This document shows positions 1-10,629 of a stretch of 64,000 nucleotides of DNA, piece by piece. A program made the translations under genes and the position numbers. The DNA lies in the NCBI GenBank assembly GCA_029490685.1, contig CM055958.1, forward strand, positions 14,506,230 through 14,570,229. Reading direction: 5' to 3'. The notes under the pieces are model-generated. The model ran no database searches. It was not told where the DNA came from and saw only the letters and a program-made list of their open reading frames with translations. The first letter of the stretch is position 1, and every line of letters begins with the position of its first letter. This stretch comes from Schizonepeta tenuifolia (taxonomy: Eukaryota; Streptophyta; Magnoliopsida; Lamiales; Lamiaceae).

Positions 1-1439
1 TCTCCTTAAGAGTTTGGAAACTCTTTTCGCACTCATCTGTCCACTTAAATTTGGTATCCTTCCTGAGTAGCTGCGTCATCGGGCGCGCGATCGTAGAAAA
101 TCCCTCAATAAATCTTCTGTAGTAACCGGCTAAACCCAAGAAACTTCTGATCTCATTCTGACTCGTTGGTGACTTCCAGTTGTGCACTGCTTCTACCTTG
201 GTTGGATCCACCTTGATTACTTCTGCCGATACGATGTGCCCAAGGAACATTACTTCCTTCAGCCAAAATTCGCACTTACTGAATTTGGCGTAGAGTTTCT
301 CGGCTCTTAGTGTCTCCAACACTATCCGTAGATGTTCCTCGTGCTCCGTCTCATTCTTAGAGTAAACGAGGATATCGTCGATGAATACTAAAACGAATTT
401 GTCCAAGTAGGGGTGGAATACTCTATTTATCAGATTCATGAATACGGCTGGAGTGTTGGTTAAACCAAATGGCATGACTAAAAATTCGTAATGGCCATAT
501 CGGGTTCTAAAAGCGGTCTTCGGTACGTCCTCAGGTTTGATCTTGAGTTGATGGTACCCTGACCTTAAATCTATCTTGGAGAAGACTCCTGCACCCTTGA
601 ACTGATCAAACAAATCCTCGATCCTCGGCAAAGGATATTTGTTCTTAAGCGTGATCTTGTTCAGTTCTCGGTAATCGATGCACATTCTTATCGATCCGTC
701 CTTTTTCCTAACAAATCAAGGTCTAGTAATTCCTGTAACTGGATTTTGAGCTCTTCCAGTTCCTTCGGTGCCATCCTGTATGGGGCTTTAGACTTAGGAG
801 CTGTTCCTGGTTCTAAGTCGATCGTGAAGTCCACATGACGATCTGGTGGCAATCCTAGTAGCACATCTGGAAAGACATCTTCGTATTCATTCACAACCCT
901 TACGTCTTGGATGGTCTTCTCGGCTCCTGGCTCTCCGACTAGGTACACAAGATAGGCTGTGGTACCTTTCTTCTTCATAAGTTTCGTGGCTTGCAGGGCT
1001 GATATAATTAGTACGCCTCTACCCATGGAAATTCCGTGGAATTCGGTTGGTTCCTTACCCGGCGGTTGAAAAGAGATTTTTCTCTCGTTGCAGAGAATTG
1101 TGGCGTAATTCTCTGAAAACCAATCCATTCCTAGGATTATATCTACGTCCCACATTATCATGACATTTAAGTTGTTCGCTATAACCTTATGAGTTCCGAT
1201 TTCTAGTTCTAGGTTAGAGCAAACATGAGTAGAAGTAGTGATCTCTCCTGAAGGTGTGGTTACTCTCATAGATTGTGCAGCTCTTACAGGCATGATGTCT
1301 AAGTTATCGGCACACGAGCTAGCAATGAAAGAATGTGATGGGCCAGTATCAAACAGTATCTTAATGGGGATGTTGTGGAGTTTTCCCATACCTGCGAGAT
1401 TGCCTTTTCCTTTGCGCTGACCACCCTGTTTGATAGCGC
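1..1439 (-). pseudogene. pol: Gypsy A pol: protease and reverse transcriptase (partial)
   Basis: The aspartic protease shows LFDTGPSHSFI near 1340-1370, the retroviral DTG motif with Pro where Ala or Ser is usual. The RT starts near 715 and is open without a stop from 685 to the window edge (about 228 codons). It carries MCIDYRELNKI, the catalytic FIDDI (near 380), and FLGLAGYYRRFIEGFS of the connection region. The last readable residues precede RNase H. Between protease and RT (about 715-730) roughly 44 bases are missing compared with the same position in element D (63360-63420). This deletes the segment containing FIRPSVSP and shifts the frame, so the protease frame ends at 688. RNase H, integrase and chromodomain are off the left edge. 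Confidence 0.9.
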
Positions 1440-2724
1440 ATGCCCTCGCATCCTGTTGCTGCTGTGCATGCTGCTGAAACTGTTGTTGGTTCATTGGCGG
1501 CTGTTGCGGCTGTGCTTGAATGGCTCGGAGGGGTACTGCTTGTAGCGGCTTCGGGCAATCCTTTTTCATATGCCCCTTCTGTCCACAGTTGAAACAGTTG
1601 GGGGTGCCCATCTGACAGACTCCGGGATGGGCTCGGTTGCACTTTGGGCAGACGGGGATGGTAACCCTCCCTTGGTTATTTGCTCCCTGGTTAAAGTTTC
1701 GCTGTTGCCCTTGTGGCTGGTGCTGTTGATTGTTACCCTTCCACGGCGAGTTCTGCTTATTCCCCTGAATAAACAACCCCGATTGGTTGTTTCCCTGCCA
1801 CGGCCTCTTGTTGCTGTTGTTGTTGTTGTTGTTTCCAGGTTATTGATATCCCTGCTGGTTTCCCTTTCTCTGACCTCCCTGGTTGTTATAACCCTGATTG
1901 TAGCCTCCGCTACCTCCTCCGTTCCATTTTCTCTTACCCTAATAGTTGCTACTATTGCTGTTATAGTAGCCTCGGTTCTGATTCTGTGCTGGTGCTGATG
2001 CAGTTGGTACAACCTTCTTCTCATCAGGCATGACGGCCTTCATTTCTAGTGCTCTTCCCAAAATATCCATACAGCCTAGTCTTCCATGACTAGCTAAAGC
2101 GATTCCTAGCTCATGTCATAAACCCCCTCGAAATTTCTTGGATAACTTCTCCTCAGTATCGACCAATGCCGGCGCATACCTTGACAGTTCGCAAAACTTG
2201 GCATCATATTCAGTCACGGTCAGCTTTCCTTGCTTCAGGTTATAAAACTCGGCTTCCTTCTGCGCCCTATATGTCTTGGGTACGTACTTATCGAACAATA
2301 TTTCCTTGAACTCATCCCACGTGAAATGAGCCAGATGCTCTGTGGGTATCACCTTTTGTCTCGCTTCCCACCAGTAATCTGCCGATCCAGTCAGTTGGAA
2401 TGCGACACAAAGTATTTTCTCCTCATCAGTGCATCTGAGGAGCTTGAAAATCTTCTCGGTAGATCTCACCCATAGCTCAGCATCGCTAGGGCTACCCATT
2501 CCACTGAACATTGGAGGGTTCCTCTTGAGGAAAAGATCCTCTATATCTCTACGGGGCGGTGGTGGAGGTGGTGGTGATGGGGGTGGTGATGGGGATGGAG
2601 ATGGGGATGGGGTAGCATTATGCTTATACTCCTGTTCTCTGTTGTTTTCCGGCTGACGTCTACCACATCCTCTCGGCCTTCCAGGTCCTCGACCTCTCCT
2701 GTTGTTAACGTTTCTCGGCGGCAT
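1440..2724 (-). pseudogene. gag: Gypsy A gag with zinc knuckle, stop-interrupted
   Basis: Starts at ATG 2724 with a basic MPPRNVNNRRGRGPGR N-terminus, then a Ser/Pro run (about 2530-2610). Next comes a retrotransposon gag capsid-type region containing PPMFSGMGSPSDAELW and YWWEARQKVI. A Gln/Asn/Gly-rich stretch leads to a nucleocapsid CCHC knuckle, CFNCGQKGHMKKDCP (about 1560-1610), preceded by a CPKCNRAHPGVC half-motif. Gag should run straight into protease in one frame. It is broken by three in-frame stops: at about 2116 (CGA changed to TGA), about 1940 (TAG) and about 1840 (TAA). Product role: particle formation and RNA packaging. Confidence 0.88.
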
Positions 2725-3310
2725 TTTCTTTGGTCTAAAGAAAAATTGAAATTCTCATCAGTTCTTTTCTGTTAATTACTCTTGGTACTTACTAGCTCGT
2801 TCTCAACTTAATCAAGTTCACGGGATGACAAATCGAACATAGCTTCGATTTTAACTTCATAATCTTTTAACTTCAAGTTAAACTCAATTCCTCGCTACAC
2901 GAGTTCATTTGGCAATCTGATTTTAATTACACGATTCATAGGAAATTTTTCTTGATTAAAAACCCTCTTATGGGTCATGTATATATATATACATTAAAAA
3001 GAATATTAATTCTGCCTCCAACGAGGACTTATACAAAAAGGTTAGACTACTATTAGTCTAAACTAGGCTGGGTGCCTACTATTTACCGGGTGCACTAACA
3101 GCTGCAACTCCGTATCTACTAAAGTACTAGAATGGAAACGATTCATAAAAATTTGTATCCGCTAGAGTACTACAAAACTAACTAGTTACTGATCCGACTC
3201 TATACAGGACAAAAGAGCTACTACTACTGATATTTACCAGCGTCTATGACGCTCTGCTCAACTAAACTACAGTCGAGTCCAAAAACTACCCCCTATGGTC
3301 TGCAAAAACC
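2725..3310 (-). other. Non-coding stretch between upstream ORF and gag, with 3' splice-like site
   Basis: About 585 bases without an ORF. Directly upstream of the gag ATG (minus strand) is a branch-point-like AACTGATGAG, a pyrimidine-rich run, TTTTTCTTTAG, and then 13 bases to the ATG (about 2735-2775). Element B has the same arrangement at the same distance (upstream ORF stop to gag ATG about 560 nt in both). This is a sequence match to plant 3' splice sites; splicing itself is inferred. Confidence 0.45.
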
Positions 3311-4562
3311 CTAACAGTCCTCCTCTGGGTCCTCCTCCGGGTCCTCCTCCGGGTCCTCCTTTGGATCCTCCTCCGGATCCTCGTCCGGATCCTCCTCCGG
3401 TTCCTCGTCCGGATCCTCGTCCGGATCCTCCTCCGGGTCCTCGTCCGGGACCTCCTCCTTGGACTCTGAACCAAAAACAAACTGTAGTGCCTCGTCCACC
3501 CTCAAAGTAGAACCGTCAGAAAGTGTAAGAAGGGTGGGCGAGGGTGCCTCTGAAACCGTCTCCTCCAGGTCTGAAACCAAGTAGTCCTCGCTGACCTCTA
3601 CAGCACGCTTCTTCAGGGGAAGAAGGTGCTCGGGAAGAACCTGAACCTGACTCGAACTCCTCTCTAGAACGGACCCTGGACGGTCCTGCCTCCATCTGCT
3701 CTCTGACTATTCCCCACTTCGCACAGATCTCCTCGAGCGGCGTAAGTGGAGAAGGTAACTCTAACAAGGCGGCAAGCTCCGCGTCGGTCTCTCGGTAGTC
3801 TTGCCCCTCCATGTACAGTCTCATCTCCAACGGTCCCCTGACTCTAACACAAACGTCTGGCACAAAAGGTGAAGACAACCCTAACAGCGCGGCTGTCTCA
3901 GCGTCAACCTCCACGAATCCCGGCCCTGGGATCAACTCCTCGATCTGCTAACCAACTGGTGGTGACTCTGGTGTAACTACTGTCTCCTCGTCCTCCTCTA
4001 ACTGTCCTAACTCTGCGTCCTCCTCTAACTGCTCGGACTCTGCGTCCTCCTCTAACTGCTAGGACTCTGCGTCCTCCTCCTCACTCGGTACACCGTCTGG
4101 TGGCAACTCCAACAGGGCGGCAAACTCTGGGTCTAAGTCAAGGTGCTCTGGCTTTGTCTCTGCTGAAAACTGACTGTAGGGCAGGTGTGGCTCTAATGGG
4201 ATTGAAAGCATGAATCTGCTCTCAAAGAAGCGCCTGTGCACAAACAGGGCGAATTTGGTGTAGTTGCCGGTCGGCTCAGTGTCGTCGCCAAAAATCCCTA
4301 AGAAGTACCACGCTGCACGGTGCGCCCAACCGCGCCACTCGTTCGGTAGGTGAACAATCAGGTCTAGAATCGCCTGACTCTCCCGGATGAAGTGTTGCAC
4401 TGGGTAGTAAACTGAAGAAAAGTTACTAACAATCCGTCCTACGTCCTCCTCTCCGTAGTCTACCTCGAACTCGTAGTACTCATCCTGTAGCATGTCTACT
4501 ATAGTGCGCTCGCACGAGGCCAAAGGCTGGCTCTTCCGAGCCGTAACACGAGTCCTAGCCAT
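3311..4562 (-). pseudogene. Upstream acidic ORF (ORF1) of gypsy A, broken copy
   Basis: I do not recognise this protein; its intact homologue is at 33604-34605. It begins at ATG 4562 (MARTRVTARKSQ). A globular region follows, containing FSSVYYPVQHFIRESQAILD, LPNEWRGWAH and VHRRFFESR. Then come three copies of a short motif of the form D-x-E-x-A-A-L-L-x-L-P/S, an acidic EEDAESEQL repeat (about 4000-4075), and a Glu/Asp-Asp-Pro tail (3317-3450). Lesions are TAG near 4060, TAG near 3947, and a frameshift near 3640, after which the frame ending at 3311 continues. It lies in the same strand and order as gag-pol, between 5' LTR and gag. No membrane segment or catalytic motif is visible. Confidence 0.8.
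3317..3455 (-). repeat. 12-bp minisatellite encoding (E/D)(E/D)DP tail
   Basis: Tandem GAGGAGGACCCG-type units (minus strand), about eleven copies, encode the acidic tail of ORF1. The same tail in element B is shorter, so copy number varies between elements. The opposite strand gives a collagen-like Pro/Gly shadow ORF. Confidence 0.85.
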
Positions 4563-4563
4563 C

Positions 4564-4592
4564 CTACAAAAGTTTTAAGGAAACACGGATCA
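4564..4592 (-). promoter_or_regulatory. 3' splice-site-like sequence just before ORF1 start
   Basis: On the minus strand, GTTACTGATCCGTGTTTC is followed by a T-rich run and TGTAG, one base before the ORF1 ATG. Element B keeps the same TTACTGATCCGTGTTTC block and ends AAACTGTAG one base before its ATG. A CTGAT branch-like site about 25-35 nt upstream of an AG fits a plant intron end. Whether it is spliced is unknown. Confidence 0.4.
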
Positions 4593-4636
4593 GTAACAGG
4601 TAGGGAAAAATAACTTATCTCAACGAAAAACTTAAA

Positions 4637-4641
4637 TTACA
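4637..4641. repeat. Target-site duplication TTACA, left copy (copia 1)
   Basis: TTACA abuts the LTR start at 4642 and recurs at 18288-18292 right after the other LTR. Element B carries the uninterrupted homologous site (AAATTACAAAATGAATATTC, near 34674), which confirms a 5-bp duplication. Confidence 0.95.
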
Positions 4642-4661
4642 TGATGGTCCCGAAACGAGTT

Positions 4662-4695
4662 ACTGGTGTAAGGGGGGGCGGGGGAATACACCAGT
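4662..4695 (-). other. U5-end hairpin with homopolymer loop
   Basis: ACTGGTGTA (4662-4670) pairs with TACACCAGT (4687-4695) around a G-rich loop (C-rich in the element's RNA). The same hairpin occurs at 16708-16740 and at 41320-41351. It lies within about 55 nt of the LTR end next to the PBS. Confidence 0.7.
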
Positions 4696-5487
4696 TAGGA
4701 TTTTAAAACTTAACACTTAAAAAAATACTTCAACTGAGTAAATCCGACTCAGTTGGAATCTCACAGCTGAGTAAACAACCTCAGCTGGAAGAGTGGTGCT
4801 GTGCGGAATGTGGTGGAAATTAAACTCGTTAAAACAACTCACGCTTTTAGCACGGTTGGTCAATAACCAAAACAGTTGACAATGTGCAGATATGCAGATT
4901 GTATGCCGGTTAGTTTGGTCAGTTAACAATGCAATAAGTAACTGATAAAATAAACACAGACACACAGGATTTAACGTGGTTCGGAGATAACCCTCCTACG
5001 TCCACGGGGAGATGTGAATCCTCACACCTCAATCCAAGTTCTTCTGGACAGTTCCACACAGCTTACCCGGACTGTGCAACCGTTGCAATAAGTTTACGGG
5101 TACTTATCAACCTTTACAGTTAAGTTTGCGGGTACTTAACAACCTATGTCAAGTTTGCGGGTACTTGACGACCTAGATACTCAATTACAGGAAGAGTATG
5201 ATCCTAACAAACATTTTTAAGGTGTGTATGTGGGTAGATTTTCTAACCACAGCTCAATCATGAAAGAGAGCTGGATCTATGGCTTGAACGAATAAACACT
5301 CAAACTAAGATCTAAGACAAATTATAACTCTATGAACCCTCAGCTACTAATGTTCTATCACTCTTGAACTCTCAGCTGCTGATGCTCTTAGAATGTGATT
5401 TTTACAGATTTTTCTTGCGCTTGTTTCTCTTGTGATTACACTTCTCTGTCACTTGTCTCGTGTCCCTCTCGAATGAGAGAATGCCTC

Positions 5488-5495
5488 TATTTATA
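5488..5495 (-). promoter_or_regulatory. LTR TATA box
   Basis: CTATAAATAG on the minus strand, at the same LTR position in all four copia LTR copies (also near 17534, 41898 and 53616). It would place the transcription start near 5455-5465 and defines the U3/R boundary. Confidence 0.7.
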
Positions 5496-6241
5496 GGTGG
5501 AGAGTATCAACTAGCCGTTGAAGGAGCTGTTGATCTCTGATCGTTGAAAGCGATGGCTTGTCTCTCATCTCTGCAGACTTTCCCGATATGGCATCTGTGC
5601 TCTTCTGCTTTCCTTCTGAGACAGCCTTATGTTGGGCCAGATGGGGTAATGACTGAACGGTCAAACCCTCATGTGACTTCCTTTTGAAATTCAAATCTTA
5701 AACCTTTCTGACAGTCAACCTCGGTTAGTCGGTTGAAAATCTTGATCTTTATCTGAGTGGTCTTCAGCTGATGTTCTGACTGAACCGTTGAACTCTCAGC
5801 TGATTTTGAACTTCATGCTGTTGATCTTCTTGTTTGAGTTCTACAACTGAGGTTCTGAAACTGAACCCTCAGTTGTCTTCCTTGTATTTAGTCAGTTGAG
5901 TTTGAACCTTCAGATGACTTCCTTTTCATCTGATGTTCTCTTCCTCTCTACTGCTTCTCATCTGATGAACCCTCAGTTGGTTTCCTTCACAACTGATATT
6001 CTGAAGACTTCCCCCTCATTCCATCTGAACATATGAACTCTCAGTTGTCTTTCATCATAACTGATGTTCAGTCTGAGTGATGCCTTGTTGCCATCTTCAG
6101 CTGGAGATCTGTAAAGATAAAATCTTAACTTTGCTCAAACAGCGAGCCTAACTTCTAACATTAGGTTCTGGCAACATCTACTCGGTTGGGGTCAGTCGGT
6201 TTTGGAATTCATCAAAACTTTTACTAATAAATTTCCCAACA

Positions 6242-6258
6242 ATTTCCCCCTTTTTGAT
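6242..6258 (-). other. Polypurine tract of copia 1
   Basis: Minus strand reads TCAAAAAGGGGGAAAT directly before the LTR start TGTTGGG, the plus-strand DNA priming position. The identical tract lies at 42702-42718 in copia 2. Confidence 0.85.
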
Positions 6259-6563
6259 AATGCCAAAACCACTTACAACTTTGAACCACTATTGATCTAA
6301 ACCTCACTAACTTATCTAAATTCTCAGCTGAAAATCTAGACAGTCTATAAGATAAAATATCAAAGGGTTAGCACAGTTATAACATGGTATTTAAAAGACT
6401 TTGTGATTCAGAGCTTGGACAATGAGGAATTGTTCATCAAGGTGAATCTTATATATACTTTGAAGTTTTTGTTACAACTGAAGGTTACAGGGTTAAGCAC
6501 AGAACAGACGAAGATACAACAATTGCTCCAAAAACTACATCAGCTCAAAAGACAAAAATTAGA
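6259..6563 (-). other. Copia 1 3' untranslated stretch
   Basis: About 300 bases between the ORF3 stop and the polypurine tract. No ORF or repeat is supported. The sequence is alignable with 42719-43020 of copia 2. Confidence 0.6.
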
Positions 6564-9500
6564 TCAGCTCAAAAAATATTGTTGACCGTACTTGCTAAAG
6601 ATACGGTTAAAGATCTCTTTCTTCGCAGGTGACTCAATCCCAGTGTTGACACCATGTTCTTTGCAGACTTGTCTCGCCTCAGCCATGATCGCATTTCTGT
6701 TCGGAGTGTTTGTGCCTTTGATCATCTGAGGGCGATATCTGACCATCTGCGGAACTGGAATGGTGTTGGGATCGAGCTGAGCATTCAGCATGGCTCGCTT
6801 GAACTGACTAAATATTCCAGGGTCTCCAGATCTGAGCTCCCACAGGGCTTCCTTGAAGGCTTGCCTTGGGTCTTCAGTCGAGTAGACCTTCCTGTAATAA
6901 AAGTCATTAATGAATTCATGCTTGAACTGCTCCCAGTCATCGTTCCACTCAGCATTCATCCACTTGTCAACATGTGGGAACCGAGATAGGAGCGGGGCGT
7001 TCTTCTGCAACTGTTGTGTCTTCTTCCTAGCCTCAGCCTTCATCTGGTGCTTATTAATTCTTCGCACGCTCCGGCTGGCTTTATTTCTGTCGACATTTTT
7101 CTCAACCTTGGCCAGTTCCTTCTCGAACTTGGCCACCTTCTTGGCCAGATCAGCAGCGAACTTCTTGATCCAAGAGGGATTCAAGTACTTCTCGTTGGAC
7201 TCCCCCATAGCTTTGGCAGCTTCGATGCAGTCTTCAACAGATATCCCATCAAGTTCGGCATCGAGCTCGGCCGTAAGCTCGGCTACGAGGTCGTGGGAGA
7301 TTTCCACTCCTTCTTGTTGAACTCCTTCCCCCTGCTAAAAAACAACTTTCCCTTGTCCAGCAACAGCTGCTGGCTCCTTGTCTTCCCCCTTTTTGGCATC
7401 ATCCAAAAGGGTGGCAACAGTGCCATCCAGGGAGGTCAGCTTGGCCTCAGCTTGTTGAACGCGGGAAAAGAGTTCGTTGACAGCATCCTTCTCTTCGACC
7501 TTCTTGGCCAACTCCAGGTCCTAGCGCTCCTGCTCAGCTCGCTGCAAGGCTGCAAAGGTTGCAGAGACCTCTTTGTGGAGGGTGACGAACTCAGCACGGA
7601 AATTTGCGAACTAAGATATCCACTCCTGGTCTTGAGTCTGCTGGGATTTTACCAGATCAGATTCAGCAACGGTCTTGAATACGTTGAAGTCCAAGCTGAG
7701 GCCCTGAACTGCCTTCCTTAGAGCCGTGACCTCCGAGCTGGAAGAAGTGGAGAGTTTTTTGATCTTCTGCTGTAGGGAGGAGGAAAGGTGTTCCAGCTGA
7801 TTCTTCAAGTTGGCATTCTCTGCCATCAGCTGATTCATCCTGTCAGCATCCTCCTCCTTGCTGAGCTGGATCTTGGACAACAGTTCCTGCCTCAGTTGGT
7901 TGACCCTCTCAGAGATCAGCTCATAGATGTCATCGGTTGAGAGCGCTGGCTGATCTGAGGGTCCAGGCAGGTGTTGTGGTTGTTGCTGGGCAGCTGGGTC
8001 CATGACAACCAGGGCAGTTCGGCTGGCGAGGTAGGCCTTGAGCTTTTCTTCCTCCTTCTTGGCCGCCTCATCAGCTGCGTCGACATCATCCATGATGTTA
8101 GCATTCTTAGCCAACATATCATCAAGAAATTGAACAACTCCAGGATTGTTGCATAGCTCCCTGGTGTCTGTCCCTTCTTGGATGCTTTTGTCCAGACGAC
8201 GACGTAGCACAGCCACCTTCTGGTTGTACGCCACCTCCAGGTTCTGGTAGTCGAAGTATACCCTCAGGTTGGACTCTTCAACTTTCAACCTGTCCTAACC
8301 ATGGATCTGAGAGTTTCCTCCTTGATGTACCAGTAGCTGAAGATCACGCTAAACTGATAGAGCAGTTTCATCTCGAACATGGCAAAAATGGGCATTGAGC
8401 TTGCCTCGAGGAACATGCCGATCAGCTTGCGGAAACAGTAGTCCAACCGGCCTTCATACTCATCCAAGATCGCCTGGCGGTTGGCTTCTTCATCAATTGG
8501 GGTTGGGTCAATATCGAAGGCGACGGGTTCTATGGTTTCATCAACGTTGGCCAAAGGAATGGTCACAACGTTGGCATCGAGCGAGAGGCTCGGTATATCT
8601 GACTGAGGACCAGTTGAGAGAACTGGATCCTCTTTGGGTAGAGAGTGGGCTGGCTTGATTGCTTCCTCAGACGCAGGTGGGTTTTCCTTGCTGGCATCAG
8701 CTCCAGTTGGACTGTCGTGGGACTCCTCAGATGAAGAAGACTCATCTGAGGAGGAGCTGGATTCCTCCACGTGGATTTCCACTCCCTCAGCCACTTCCTC
8801 CTTACGAGGTTGAAGAACAAACCCAGCTGGGTCAACCGACTGGCTTGATTCGGTTGACTCCTTCTCCTCAGCTGGCTTTACCACCACTGGGCTCGTTGTA
8901 GAAGGTTGAGCCGCGGGCTGGATGATTCGAATCCTGGGCCTCTTCTGGAGGGGTTCCTCCACTTCTTCTCCTTCATCTTCATCTTTCTCTTCCTCAGCCA
9001 CCTCCTCCAGCTGGCGCTTTGCAGGCTTGGACCTAGAAGGGCGGCGTGCTGCTGAGGCTGACTCCACAACTGGCTTGGGGGCACCCTTGGGGGTGTAAAC
9101 GGTTTCCACAACGTCCCTGGCCTTTTTGGCTGTGGGGAACAGCATCAGCTTGCTGAATGGCGTGTCCTCACTTCCTTCCCAGGTCAGCTGCTGTCCCTTG
9201 GTGGCTTGGAGGATTAGGGCAGAAATTTTTGTGCCGAAGTTGAGTGTCCCCTTGACACTCAACAGCTGCTCTCCGGACTCAACTGACGTCTCAGAGATTT
9301 TCTGCTTCTCCATCAACAGCTGGCTTTCAAGATAGCCCAGCCAGTCGACCTGGTGTTGTTCCTCCATGGCCTTCTGCTGCTTGAGCTTCGGTCTGCTAAT
9401 GTCACCGAAAGCTCCTCCATACGCAAAGACGCATTTGGATATCACGTCGAAAAGAAGTCGGTGTTCCGGCTTCAGTTTTGTCCTTTGCATGCTCCCCTTC

Positions 9501-9961
9501 AAAGGTTCGGGAACAAGAAGGATTGTTTGAAGGAATATATCAGCTTCCTTATCGGTGAAGTTCCCCACCACATCTGTGGCTTCGCGATTTCTGGGGATGA
9601 TCTTCTCCAGTTCTTTGGTTACTTTGATTTCAATGGCGGTATCTTCCAGCGTACGGGTAGTGTTGTTTCGTTGCTTGCACGGGATAATCGTGACAAGCCC
9701 GTCTTCTGCAACTCGCTGCAAATTCCTGTAGAAATGAACGACCTGCTTCCTGAGCAACTTGGATGGAGAAAGGGTTGCCCAGTCGAGTAGACTATGGTCG
9801 GAGAGAATGGCGGCGACTGGAGCGAGTTCCGGCGAGATCAGAGCCGCTCTGGATAGAATTTGTTCAAAATGAATCTTCGACATCACCATGTCGAAAGATT
9901 CCTGGAATGTAGCAGGCTCTGCGGAAACCATCTTCTTGGAAGCTTTAGATTTAGGCGCCAT
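6564..9961 (-). pseudogene. Copia 1 ORF3: giant env-position ORF, broken
   Basis: About 1,130 codons from ATG 9961 (MAPKSKASKK), starting after pol in the same orientation. Order: basic N-terminus; a conserved domain of about 190 residues with SKIHFEQILS and MQRTKLKPEHRLLFDV, which weakly recalls plant 'putative transposon protein' domains (recollection only); KGTLNFGTKISALIL; a basic RRPSRSKPAKR patch; an acidic Glu/Ser/Pro region; YCFRKLIGMF; coiled-coil-like heptads; and a C-terminal domain with NPSWIKKFAA, RRINKHQ, HVDKWM and NDFYYRK. Lesions: a one-base deletion and TGG-to-TAG near 8290-8305, a stop at 7611, TAG near 7523 and TAA near 7335. No signal peptide or membrane span is visible, so it is env-like in position only. 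Confidence 0.8.
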
Positions 9962-10094
9962 CTCAAAGAGATATATAAGCAAAGAATTCGTCCGAGATAC
10001 TGAAAATGGTGAGACAAACTTGAAGAAGATAATGAATAGTTAATAAAGATATGCACGAAAAGAGAAGGTAAAGATCACTTCCTGATTTGCCGTA

Positions 10095-10102
10095 TTATAT
10101 AA
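10095..10102 (-). promoter_or_regulatory. Candidate ORF3 internal TATA box (copia 1)
   Basis: TTATATAA about 135 nt upstream of the ORF3 ATG, followed by GGCAAATCAGGAAGTGATCT. Copia 2 has TATATATA (46782-46789) about 147 nt upstream of its ORF3 ATG with a matching downstream block. Position and conservation suggest a promoter for a separate ORF3 mRNA; this is inference. Confidence 0.4.
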
Positions 10103-10451
10103 TCTTTGACTCGGATAAAATCAACGGCTGGGGTTAAATGGCGCGTATTTATCAATGGCTGGGATTACGCGACTGTTGAGTAATTTTGACTGATGCTCCA
10201 CGCGTGAGAGTGAGAAGGTGAATAGTTTAAGGTGTCAGCCCAGTCGCACTATAATGTAAGGCTATAGGAGTTCAGCCAGACTTTACATTAAATGCGATAT
10301 GATGGCTTGTTTAGTTTAGCTAACATGTTCATGAATGTTTGAATTTATTTCAAACATTCTCATTTAATATCATAACACCTTCAGTCATAAATGATACCTG
10401 TCAGCTGATGTCGAGATCAGCTGTATACCTCAGTTGAGTTCCTCAGTTGCC

Positions 10452-10567
10452 GCATACCATCAGCTGACTCGAGTTCGTTTGTTCAGCTGACGTCTGATCC
10501 ATTGTTGCAGCATACCATCAGCTGACTCGAGTTCGTCTGTTCAGCTGATGTTTGATGTCTTCAGTTG
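10452..10567. repeat. Two-copy 58-bp repeat with CAGCTG and TGACGTC
   Basis: Units start at 10452 and 10510 (GCATACCATCAGCTGACTCG). Each contains two CAGCTG palindromes and the first contains AGCTGACGTC, a bZIP-type core. Copia 2 has the same pair with the same 58-bp period at 47139 and 47197. Confidence 0.8.
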
Positions 10568-10629
10568 GCAATCCGTATCTGAGATTCCCCCTTTATCTGA
10601 GCTTCCCCCTCAGATGGATATCTGACTCT

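Larger units (their letters stand above)
4642..6241 (-). repeat. Copia 1 3' LTR
   Basis: 1600 bp, beginning TGATGG and ending CCCAACA on the plus strand. In element sense U3 is the high-coordinate side. U3 (about 5500-6240) is crowded with CAGCTG/CAGTTG (CANNTG) boxes. The end near 4642 holds a hairpin with a G-run loop. A 67-codon minus-strand ORF at 5491-5694 is not conserved in copia 2 and is not called. Confidence 0.95.
9962..10629 (-). other. Copia 1 spacer between pol and ORF3
   Basis: Contains two GGGGGAA-type purine tracts just after pol (10583-10612), a two-copy 58-bp repeat, and a TATA-box region in front of ORF3. Most of these features recur in copia 2 (46638-47310). Sireviruses are known for extra PPT-like motifs in their 3' non-coding domain. 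Confidence 0.65.

Noticed and set aside
1570..1998. 142-codon plus-strand ORF rich in Val and Leu
   Set aside because: Antisense shadow of the Gln/Asn-rich gag region of element A.
3295..3510. Collagen-like Pro/Gly ORF on the plus strand
   Set aside because: Antisense shadow of the 12-bp acidic minisatellite in ORF1.
5491..5694. 67-codon ORF inside copia 1 LTRs (also 17537-17740)
   Set aside because: Identical only because the two LTRs are near-identical; the frame is not preserved in copia 2 LTRs.
7014..7721. 235-codon plus-strand ORF
   Set aside because: Opposite strand of copia 1 ORF3, with no independent motif; the ORF3 reading is supported by homology to copia 2.
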